Shown: in pieces, positions 45,201 through 57,200 of the stretch
How positions within the stretch are numbered: position 1 is the first letter of the stretch
Layout of the letters: every line of letters starts with the position of its first letter
Origin: Agapetus fuscipes
Lineage: Eukaryota; Arthropoda; Insecta; Trichoptera; Glossosomatidae
DNA length: 64,000 nt
Assembly: GCA_951799405.1 (NCBI GenBank)
Contig: OX637359.1
Location: 2,600,201-2,664,200, forward strand
Direction: 5' to 3'
Made by a program: the position numbers and the translations under genes
Notes under the pieces: generated by a model
The model's database searches: none
Seen by the model: only the letters and a program-made list of their open reading frames with translations
What the model was told of the DNA's origin: nothing

Positions 45201-48200
45201 TAAAGATGAATAAACATTATATATGTTATATATAATTCATGTTTTAAAAATTAGCTGTTGTTTTATTTATGAAGAGTCCGGTGGGGCATATGACTTTTGA
45301 AAAGACTTCGGTGGGGCACGGCATTAGGACGGTTGGGAAACACTGCTCTATGCTCTATGCACTATGCTATATGCTCTATGCACTTTGCTTATTGCTTTGT
45401 GCACTATGCTCTATGATTTATTCACTATGCATTATGCACTATGCACTATGCTCTATGCACTTTTCTCATAGCTTTAGGCACTATGCTCTATGATTTATTC
45501 ACTATGCATTATGCTCTATGCTCTATTCACTATGCTATATGCTCTATGCACTTTGCTCATTGCTTTGCACTATGCTCTATGATTTATTCACTATGCATTA
45601 TACTATATGCACTATGCGCTATGCTCTATGCTCTATGATTTATAGGACGACTAAAATGTCTAATTATAGCACCGATACAATCCAGCTGCGGGCCAGATCC
45701 TCAAGCTAAATCTGTAACAATGAATAAATACACACTTGGTTTTGGGCAGCAAACAGGCGGGTCATCTCCTGGCCCGGCCAACGGGGACAGCTGGCACTTG
45801 TGTGAGGAGGGGCAGGGCGGCTCTGAAGGTCCACAGCGTCTGCCAGGAGCGCCGGATCCCCCACACACAGAGGCAGGGCCCCCCAGGGTGTGGCTGCTCA
45901 CGCCCGCAACACATGTGGCCACGGGGGGACAGGGGGCGCGTATGCATTGCACCTCTGTAACAAATCATAGCAGATGTTAATAATAATAATATTAGGATGA
46001 TTTATTTGGTGCGTGCTGTTTTTGTGTGAATCACATCTCAAGAGCCCTCTGCGAGCTTGGTCGTCGCTGCAGAAAGCGCCAAGCGATGGGCTATTTTTAA
46101 AAGGAAAAGAAAGTGATGTGATTAAGATAGTACATCACAAAAATGAAAGCAATAAAAAGTGATTAAAAGGCTTTGATCATGGAAGTATTTACATGCATTT
46201 AATTCATAGCAAATCAATGAATAGTTTGATGCACATTTTGCGTTCGAGTAGCATGACTTTCAGTTTCATTTGTAATGGCCGCCTCCCTACATTCAATATT
46301 TCAAATGAGTTTTAACGTGACAAGAATACACTTTCGACATCTCAATTCATTCCCGCCTTACAAATCTCCTCGCCTTCTGAAGTATAAAGTTGTCAGGCGA
46401 CCTTATGTTCTATAATCTAAGTTGCAAAGATATATTACCTACATTTAAGATTTATATTAAACGTATTCCCACAAGCAGACACGTTTAAGTTTGCGCTTAA
46501 AAATGACGCATGTGAAACTACAATATAAAGCCCAATCTCAAATGAACATAAGCCTTGCAACTCTTACCGACCTTGCCTGAAACAGGGGTGACATTGGCAA
46601 AGTGAACCATTTTTTACAGTATGGGTGGTCAGCGAATCAATCGGAGAATCACACCTCAAAAGCCCTCCCTCTGCGAGCTTGGTCGTCGGTATAGAAAGCA
46701 CCAATACTCAAGTAAGACCCATTTGCTGTAAGGCTGGATGGACCTTTGGTGACCAGTCTATGGTAAAGGTATACGATTTTTTGAATTTTTTCAACCTAGC
46801 GAAGAGCACATTTTAAATATAAATGGTATATTTTTTGTGCTCCTCCGGGATTCGAACCTACTACCTTCTAATCACGAGTCCAAAGTGTTAACCACTTGAC
46901 TACAGATCGAACTGGAAAGGGTAGTAATCATCTATCAATCTGAGCCATTTTGTGTGCCAAAAAAGAGTGCGCCATAGGGCATCATCTTCATGCAATCGAG
47001 GTCTTGATGTAATCAGTTTCCGGGCAACCGCCATGTTTATGTCTCTTTTTGACCTTTGACGTTAATACCTCATATCTCACTTTTTCATTGCTTACTTATT
47101 ATTGTGTGTTCATGGCATGTTTGTTACTACGGTATGTATTAATGTTCAATAGATTTGCAACGCTAGTAAGTAGTCAGTCAGTAGTACGCTCTCCCTCAAG
47201 TAACACGTAATTGCTGCAATTGGCTTAGATTCAGACTTACGGACAACTTTGCAGACCTCTCCGTCGTTGGGGCAGATCATGTCAGCACAGGGGTCCTGGC
47301 ACTCGCAGGTCTGGCAACCGTCGTTATCCAAGGCAAAGCCGTGCTCACACTGGTTGCTGCATCCTTTCGTGGGGCAGGAGGAAGGATCTGGAAGAAAGAT
47401 CCAGAAGTGTCAACAGATTTTTTATGTGTTGTACTAGAGTTTGGTCGTTCACACAGTGAAAGTCCCTTTTTACCGACTTTGATCTATGGAAGTGAAGCTT
47501 GGACAGTGAAATGAGTAAAGTATGTACAGTGGAAATGAAGCATTTGAGAAGCATGACAGGCAAAACTCTGCAGGATAGAGTTAGGAATGAATGGGTAAAG
47601 AAAGAATGTAAATTGAAGGAAAGTTAAGGTTAACAAGAGAATATGAAGAAGAATATCATTTTCCTCATATTTCTTATACCCTTCTCATATCTCAATGGTT
47701 TTTTTCTAGTCGATTTTGTAACAGTGTCGTCTTGAAAATGACGTAGTAAGCAAGTCGAAAATACTAGAGGGGAAATAACTACTCAACTTGTGAAAATAAA
47801 ACTCTGCATTTTTTAAATTTTTATACTTTCACATATAGTGTAACCTTTTGTCATGTTTGTCGTGTTGCATTTAGCGAGTGGAATCTATTTGATTTTGCAG
47901 GTATGGGGACCTGCCCATAAAAAAATATAAAGGTCCCACTTGCCACATGTGAAACGCTTCAGGGATAACGCGGCAAGAAGTTACACTATATGTATGTGTA
48001 GCTTATTTGTGTTTATAATTAAATTTCAAGTTTAATTACACTTTTGGAATATAAGACGGACCGTTATGGGAGAACTTTATTATTGACATTTCCTTGTCGA
48101 CGTAGCCTACATCTTTAGGAGACACCCTCTCTGCCGACAATTTGATTTCTGATAACAATGAACTCAGAACATCAAGTTAACCAAAACTTTAGTTAATGCG

Positions 48201-51200
48201 GAGCCTAAATACTGTGGCATTGGGGCTGGTTGGGAGCCTTGAATGGGATATCCAGAGTCATAAGAAAAGAAGAGCTTATATGAAGAAGGTTATGATTCTG
48301 GATAAAATGAAAGAAGTATGTAAGGACATAAAAAAAAGGTGGTTGATATGTAATGTTGGCGGCTAGGACTAGGGTTTTTTAAATTAGAATTTTGTGTTAT
48401 GTTTTAGTTTTTATGTCCATACATATTATTATTTGTTGATTTAAAAAATGTATTTTTTGTGTAGGTATGCTCCTTGACTTATAGGTTGGTATGCGGCTGA
48501 CTCCAGGATCATTAGAACTGTCTTGATTGATGCCTCCTCAGGTATTAGACCACTCGGACGTCCCAGGATGCGGTGGGCATACAACGTCAAACGCCGAAGT
48601 TCTGGGAGTGAGTGGACCATGGAGGGAAGCAGCACAAGACAGAGAGTCCTGGAGGATTGTGGTGCAGGAAGCCCTGAGCCTTCAAGGTTTATAAGCCGAA
48701 GAAAGTAAAAGTATGCGGCTGACTGCCCATGCTGTAGAAAATGGTTAATGCGGAGCCTACATACCGTGGCATTGGGGCTGGTTAGGAGCCTTGGTCCTGG
48801 TTCCTTGCACTTCTACTCCGGAATCGTCCACGCACCAGCAGTGCCCTGCTGCAGGGTTGCACTGTACAGCCTCAAATCCTCCGTCGCTCTCCCGGCACTC
48901 CGGCACATACAGCTGCCTGGCTGGGATGCCTGCCTCAGAGGCCTTGTGCAGCACTATAGCCTGAAACACAAGGTCATATTAGCTCATCATCATCATCAGG
49001 AGACATCTAAGTACATATTATTGTTGTGAAAGTGTGAGTACGTGTTTTGTGTCTGTGTAAATCTGTGAAGTCTTTAGATTAGTCCGGTCCGTAGTCCAGG
49101 TGGTAACACTTCGGACTCGTAACTGGAAGGTCGTGGGTTCGAATCCCGGCGGAGCACAAAAAATATACCATTTATATTTTCAAATTTGCTCTTCGCTGTA
49201 TTGAAAAATTCATAAACCTTTACCATAGACCGGCCATCAAAAGGTCCATCCAGCCTTACAACAACTGGGTCTTGCTTGAGAATTGGCGCTTTCTACAGCG
49301 ACGACCAAGCTCGCAGAGGGCTCTTGAGGTGTGATACACACAAAAACAGCGCTCACCAAATAAATCAGCCTAATTTTAATTTAATTTAATTTAAATAATT
49401 ATTTATAATATTAGTATTTTTATAGGTTGAGATTGCTAGGAGTGTTCTAGTAAGGTCTCGAATGTGCTAGTTTTCAGTGATTCGAGAACAAACCTTATGC
49501 CTGCTATAAAAAGAGCCAAAGCTGTCAGTAGTGTCAGACTTGTATCTAAGCTGCTGAGCTTTACAGTTCAAAAGCAACTCTGTGTACGAACCGTATCTTA
49601 AAAAATGCAAAATAAATAACCGTGATTGTTATTAATTAAACCCGCAAATCATGACAATATTATGGATGTCACTGCTGGTGTAGATTTTTTAAATCAGCGG
49701 TGGGTCGAGTCCCGTCATGCTCTATTGACAATCACTTTGACCGTGGTTGAACAGATGTCATTGAATAATAATAATAATAAATAATATTAGGATGATTTAT
49801 TTGGTGAGCGCTGTTTTTGTGTGTATCACACCTCAAGAGCCCTCTGCGAGCTTGGTCGTCGCTGTAGAAAGCGCCAATTCTCAAGCAAGACCCAGTTGTT
49901 GTAAGGCTGGATGGACCTTTGGTGACCGGTCATTGGTAAAGGTTTATGAATTTTTCAACCCAGCGAAGAGCACATTCGAAATATAAATGGTATATTTTTG
50001 TGCTCCGCCGGGATCCGAATCCACAACCTTCCATTTACGAGTCCGAAGTGTTGCCACTACGGACTACGGACCGGTCCAAGGTGCCAACGACACGCGGTGT
50101 ACCTGAGTGGTTACCCATCCAAGTACTGTCCGCGCCCAATGTTGCTTAACTTCGGTGATCTGTCTATTAATTCATTAATATAAAAATTCAGGAAATAATC
50201 ATTTGTTACGAGTATGTCCAGGCAAGAATAGGTTGGTAAACTGCAGTGAGATGAAGTAGAACCAGAATGAGTCGTTAAAGACTCGGACACATCGTAGCTA
50301 ATGAGATTCAAATAGGGCAATGCCCAGCTTGAAGACCTCGTAAAAGGTGAAGAGATAGCTGGATGTCCTCATCTCAGGATCCATGAGTCATTATGAAGTT
50401 CTTTTTATGAATCATAGATTGAAAAATCTAAATCAAGTAAAGAAGAATAAGACTTGCATTCTTCTTCATGATATTTATACGTTAAAGGTACAACTAAATA
50501 AATGGCATATTAAGCCAACAAAGGTTGCTTAGATGAATGCACATTTTTCCCTACTTTCGACAAGAGAGAACACAATAAATGTGGGAAAATCTTATAGTTA
50601 AGGAGTTTGCCATAGCTAACTTACTATGAGAACTTATACCCAGTATAAGTTTAATCCACGATTTGTCAAATCAATGAATCAGCACTTATTCAGTGTCACC
50701 TTTAAGGTGAAAATATTTTTAATGTATTTAAAATGGCGGTTAATCTGTGATGTTGGCGGCTGAAATAAAAATTTGTTTTCTGTTAGTTTTTGATGTCCAT
50801 ACATGTTATAATTTGTTGATTTTTAAAATGTAATTTGCTGCGTATGTTCCTTGACTTATAGGTTGGTATGCGCTTGACCACCCATGCTGTAGAAAATGGT
50901 TCACTTTGCCAATGTCACCCCTGTTTCAGGGAAGGTCGGCAGGAGTTGCAGGGTGTATGTTATTTGTGATTCGGGTTTTTATATTGTAGGATTACAGGCG
51001 GCACGTTTAAGCGCGAACTTAAACATGTCTGTTTTGTGAAAATGCATGTAATGTGAATCTCTAATGTTACTTAAATTTTGCAACTTAGATTAGATTAGAT
51101 ATTAGGTCCTCTCAGTCGCGCAATGAGATTCAAGTATTTCCCAGCAAGCAGTCATCCCAAGCACTTCCACATCAAACACCATTACTCTAGTGTTTACCTT

Positions 51201-54200
51201 TTGATGTTGGCAAGCAGTCTTGAGGATGGGCTCTATGCAGTGTGTCCCGCAGCCGTTGCTGCAGCACCTCATGCTGCCCCCGCACTGCGCGTCAGACTGG
51301 CAGCCATACTCGCAGGTGCCCGGAGCTGTGGGCACCAAGTAGGGACACTGGCCCACCTTCTGCGCCAAGCCTGGAAGTACAATCAACATTAAAAGGGCTT
51401 CGCGCATACTCCCACTGCTGGGAATTTGACTGCAATGCAAAAATACGCAACTATCGCAACTCGCAACTAAGCTACTCATATAGTAAAACTACTTGCCTGC
51501 GTTATCCCCGAAGGGGTCGCATGTGGCGATTCGGGACCTATTTATTTTTACGGGTAAGGGGGGCGGCCTCACACCAACCACTTTCAGTTGAAATGGGGGT
51601 TTCCCAGCTCCCGGGGGGGCTGGTTCTCATTTCTTGTGAAGGCTTCAGCCATTCATACACATTGAGATCGGACCCTTGCTCTCGGCATGGAATGCAAGCA
51701 TTCTACCAATTAAGCTATCAACCTTTTTACGAGCTTGGTCGTCGTCGCCACAAAGCGCCAATCCTCAAGCAAGACAACAGTTTCTGTAAGGCTTGATGGA
51801 CCTTTGGTGACCGGTCATTGGTAAAGATTTATGAATTTTTCAACCCAGCGAAGAGCAAATTTGAAAATATAAATGTTATATTTTTTGTGCTCCGCCGGGA
51901 TTCGAACCCACAACCTTCCATTCAGAGTCCGAAGTGTTGGCAACTAAGGTGCGGATAAATTCTATCCGAATTGTCCTCGAATGGTTCGCATGTGGCGTGT
52001 GGATCCTATTTTTTTACAGGTAAAGGAACCAGTCTTAAGCATATCACTTCAGTTGCAGTGGAGTTTTCCCAGATCCAGAGATATTTACTAGTCAATCCCA
52101 ACTCTCAACAATCATCTTCCCTTCCACAATCAACCCTCAACAATCAACTTCCCATCCACAATCAATCCTCTACAATCAACTTCCCTTCCACAATCAATCC
52201 TAAACAATCAACTTCGCTTCCACAATCAAACCTTCTATTTTAGTTTAAAAACCATCTTCTCCACTCACAAGCAGGCACAGGAGGGCAGTAGTCGTTGTCG
52301 CAGGCCACGTCCACCATCTGGCACTCGTGGCCAGAGCTGCAGGAGACGTCCTGGCAGGGGTTGCGGCACTGGCACACCGGGCACTGCGTCTCCGCGCTGA
52401 TCACAAAGCCATAGTCGCAGCCCAGCCGGCACGTCAGCTCTAGGCACTCTGATGTCTCCCGGAGACTGTGGATGAAATGGATGATTGAATGAAGAATTGA
52501 TAACATGTATTTGATTGTTTATATCTGCAATAAGTTTACTTTTATAAAATATAAATTCTCGATGTTTTAGAAAAATATACAACAAATAATTTTTTGATAT
52601 GAATTTGTTCAGGGGCCCAGGATTGTAGGACATTCACGACCAAAGGGGTCCCCATAGAGATTAGACATTTACTTTTGATTTTTTTGGGATCCAAATCACA
52701 AAGGGCCTTTAGGACCAAAGATGCAAGGATAGAAAGAAATGGAGACAACTCTACAGAGACTCTAGCCACTGCTAATAGAGACAGAGCTACAGTTACATTA
52801 CAGAACCATAAACAAGCATAGCTTCTTACTAGACACAATCCGTGGTAGCATTCCCGTTTCCTCTGGTCTTTGGGATCTCGGTGCCAAAGTTGTCCACGCA
52901 CCAGCACTGCTTGGCATCTACGGCATCAGTGGAACACTGCATGGCCACAAAGGATCCGTTGGAGTGGCAGTCAGGAGTAGGCAAGGCCAACTTCATGCCA
53001 TCGTGGGTGCCCTCCATCTTCTCGTTGAAGTCTCTCAGGTATTCACACACTGGAATGGGAGATATTTGAATGATTGATTAAAAAAACAGTACTTCAGTAG
53101 GCAAGCTGAGAAAGAAAATGTTTATGAGAATATTTAAAAAATACATTTATTATAGTAGCTTTTAAACGCGCCTCTATTTTTAAATAATTAAAAGCCTTGC
53201 CGGCCAAAATTGCATTTTTTTTCATCTAGAGAGCATTGTTTGCAATTATACTGCTGAATGAGATACAAGAAAAGAGATACAAGATTTTTGCGCCTTTTTA
53301 GTGATATAAATTACAAAAAAACGCATATAAATTTAGTTAATTATTATTAGGAACTGCATCATCTGCATACAGTTGCACTTTGCTCTCTCCTTTCATAAAT
53401 CCATAATCATTAAGTCTAGCATCTCTGACACACTTGGCCATGACTATGTTAAATAGCCATGGGCTCATCACACATCCTTGCCTTACACCCTTAAAAACTT
53501 CAAACCATTCACTATTCTCACCATCTAAACGCACAAACGCCATAATACTCTCATAGTTTGCATGCACTGCATTTAGGAGAGCCCCATTCACTCTGTATGC
53601 TTTCAAATACATCCCACAACATACCTCTGTCTACTGAGTCAAACCTCTGAGTCAAAAGCCTTATCCAGATCTTACCATGTTACGCTAGGAATTTAGTACA
53701 CTATCTTCCAATTATTATTAAAAGTCTAATGCATTAACTATTAGACTATGACCAGTCTTCCATATGCTGAACCTAAGACTCCTCCTGTTCCTTAGTATTT
53801 ATTTATATTTATTTAAATTGGAGAGTATCCTCACTTGAAGGTGATCGATCCTGTTCATCGACAACCTCCAGTTCTTGTATCTCGGGATCGGCACACACGG
53901 AGCCACAGTTGGAGGTGAGGCAGCACTTCCTGTCTCCCTCGCATTCTCCGTCGCTGCTGCAGGACACGGTATTGTTGCTGGCGCACAGCTGGTTCACGCT
54001 GAAGGGACAAAGACCCGGCCGGGAGTCGTAGTCTATGTCCTCTTCATCCTGAAATCAAACAAAATTATTTAAATTAATAATGTAAAAATAAAACACAAAG
54101 TTTTTGTACCTATCAGTGGCGAAGGGTGCCATACAAGCCGGTTTCCATCGGCTTCCCTTTTAAAATGATGTAACAAAGCAGTTAAAAAATATAGGCACAA

Positions 54201-57200
54201 AGTAAAAAAATACATTTAAAACTAAAGAAACAATACATATTTTTTCCCCATTGAAACCATGCAGTCTACTTTATTATCATTTCTGCCTCATTTTAAACGG
54301 GAAACCGATGGGAACCGGCTTGTATGGCACCCTTCGCCACTGGTGCCTATACTTCTAATTCAGGACCTTTACATCGCCAATGCCATATAGAAATCTATAA
54401 ACGATAACAAGATGTCCAAATCATAAATGTACAAATCCCTCCTGCTTCATCCCTACTAATTGCTCCTTTTCACACCCCATCGTAGCCCCGCCTTTTGTTT
54501 AAATCTTTCTCCTGAACGCCTATTGTATTTTGAAATTCTTTGTATTTTTTTTTTATTTTTACTCCATTTATATTTTCAAATTTGCTCTTCGCTGGGTTGA
54601 AAAATTCAAAAACTTTTACCAAAGACCGGTCATTAAAGTCCATCCAGCCTTACAACAACTGGGTCTTGCTTGAGAATTGGCGCTTTGTAGCGACGACGAC
54701 CAAGCTCGTAAAAAGGTCGATAGCTCAATTGGTAGAATGCTTGCATTCCATGCCGAGAGCAACCAAAAGCTTTAAAAATAAATCATCATGTTAAATGGAA
54801 ATATTTGTTATAATTTTGGGTCAAATGAAAAGTTAATTAAGCATATGTTTTTAATGTCAGAAATTCATTCTCTCAGTGGCTCCACTGTAGACTTATATAC
54901 GAGCTTTAAAACAATAAGATGTTGCCCAACAATATCAGTACATAAAATAAGTACGAGTCTGAAGCGTTACCACTAGACTATGGTCCAAGATGGTTGATCT
55001 TTGATGGCAGAACTAAAAGAAGAAGCATTGCAATGTTTACCTCCTCTTCCATCATGTCCTCAGCCGGACAGCAGACTGCCTGCTCGGTGCGGGCGATGGA
55101 GGTGCAGCGATGGGTCAGCGGGCAGTCTGACTGGTTGTCATCGTCCTTGTCCGGGTCGCAGTTGATGATGTCTCCGGTTGTCTCATTGGTGAGGGGAGCG
55201 TCGTGGGCGCAAGGGTTCACATAAGTCACCTTGGGACGACCTTGAAATAAAGTAGAAATATATTTGAAACGTGATATTTACTCGTATATATAAGTCAAAT
55301 CAATCTCTGTAAGTTGAATAATTATAAAAATTACCTATTTGTATTTATTTTAACCAAGTGAAATTGCATAATCTTTAAGTAGGTACTCTTACGTATTTGG
55401 CAGGGGCGTGCATCCCATACAGGCACATGCGCCTAATAGGTAGGCAATATATCGTAAAAAACATTTAAGCTTGATATTCAGATTTCAAAATCAATATTTA
55501 AGTTTGATTGGAGCCATCGTTAGCGCTTCAGTCAGTTTCAAATGAGTTATTTTAAAGGAATGGGAGAAAAATTTATTCTGAAATGTTTTTGCCTATATCC
55601 TATGCACGCGCCTGGTATTTGGCAGATTTAACCATTTTATTGGGTGTTATAATCTAATTTGCATTTAAAAGCCACAAAAACAACAAAAAACTCTTTATAA
55701 CCTCCAATTGAGCTGAAAATGTCAAATTTTAATTTTCACTTTTTTATAGAAGATGAATAACAATAAAAATGCCTGAGCACAACATTCGCGCAGACACAAA
55801 TATCAAAACTGCCAACTTTCTGAAAAGTTTTATTGAGCTCAAGATGATGTTCCAAGACACTTACACACTGGGTAGCTGGGACAGAGTTCATCTTGGCAGT
55901 CTTGCTCCTTGACCGCGACACACTCCTGTCCGTCGTCGCATGGAAAGCCGTGGCAGGGCTGGTCACACTCGCATGTGGGGCAGCCGTCCTCGCCGCCCCT
56001 GAAGCCGTACTCGCAGATGGAGGCGCAGATGTTGCGGTCGCAGTGACCTCCGGATAGGGAACGACCTGATGAACGACCTTCAATAAAAAAAAAAACTTTA
56101 ATGTTTAGTGAACAGAGAAAATGTCAGAGAACAGCATGAAGGGTAAGACCAAGGAAGGAATGGATACACCAAATAAGTGCGATTGCGAAAGAATGGAACC
56201 TACAGAGTGAGAATAAGAGATGAGTAGGTATGTATGAAGAAAGTGATGAATGTTGAAGAGATGAAAGAGGTATACAAAGACAGAAAAAAGTGGGACGCAT
56301 CTGCAGTGGTACCGGCCACCCAGTGGAACGGCGGCAGGATACAGTAACAGTAACAGAGAGCACTCTAGATGTGCAGATTCAACAGTTTTGGCGCCCTTGA
56401 GATGGTCCTGGACCATTAAATGGCACCACAGGAAAGAAATCATCCATCATCATCATCATCATCAATATGCTGCCTACCTTATAGGTGTGTATGGGATACA
56501 CGCCCTTTGTCCATCTTAACCAGTGGAGGGCCAACTTTCTTAATAGGGGGCCAGAAAGTTTAAGAAATTCTAGAGGATGGCCAGAATTACAGGAAAAATG
56601 CTTTTCGTGTTGAAACTTTATGTCATATATAAACATTACCTACAGCATTATACACTTCACATATATGTTAAAAATTACAACATAATTTTTATTCGAAAGC
56701 CCTGCCATGGTAGACGTGTGATTTTCAAATGCATATTCGAGCTGTGACAATAGTTATTTATGCCACTGCCTAGTAATGATAGTATTTGTAACACGAGTGT
56801 TAAGCACGAGTGTTACAAAGGCTAATTACGTGCAGTGGCATACAATACTTTTTCTACGACCATGAGAGAATTAACAAAATAGTGAATAATAGTCATTATA
56901 ATGTACTCGTCCATTTGAAGTAATTAAAACCTTACCTTTGTCAAAACGTGTGATTTATCATTCCTTTCGATTATCTAATCTAACCTAAGTTGTAAAGATA
57001 AATTATATTTAGGTTTCATATTGAATTCATGCCCACAAGCTGACACATATAAGGTCGCGCTTTTACATCCTGCATATAAGCTTAAACATTCAAACTCAAA
57101 TAAACATATGCCCTGCAGTTGTATTGGCAGGTGAACCAAGTTTGTACAGCATAGGTGATCAACCTCATACTCACCTATTAACCAAGTAACTTTTTGAGTT

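Noticed and set aside
55736..56083. 115-codon minus-strand ORF (Ala/Ser/Thr-rich)
   Set aside because: It is a wrong-frame reading of the antistasin exon 55865-56077. The cysteine-bearing frame fits the splice phases.
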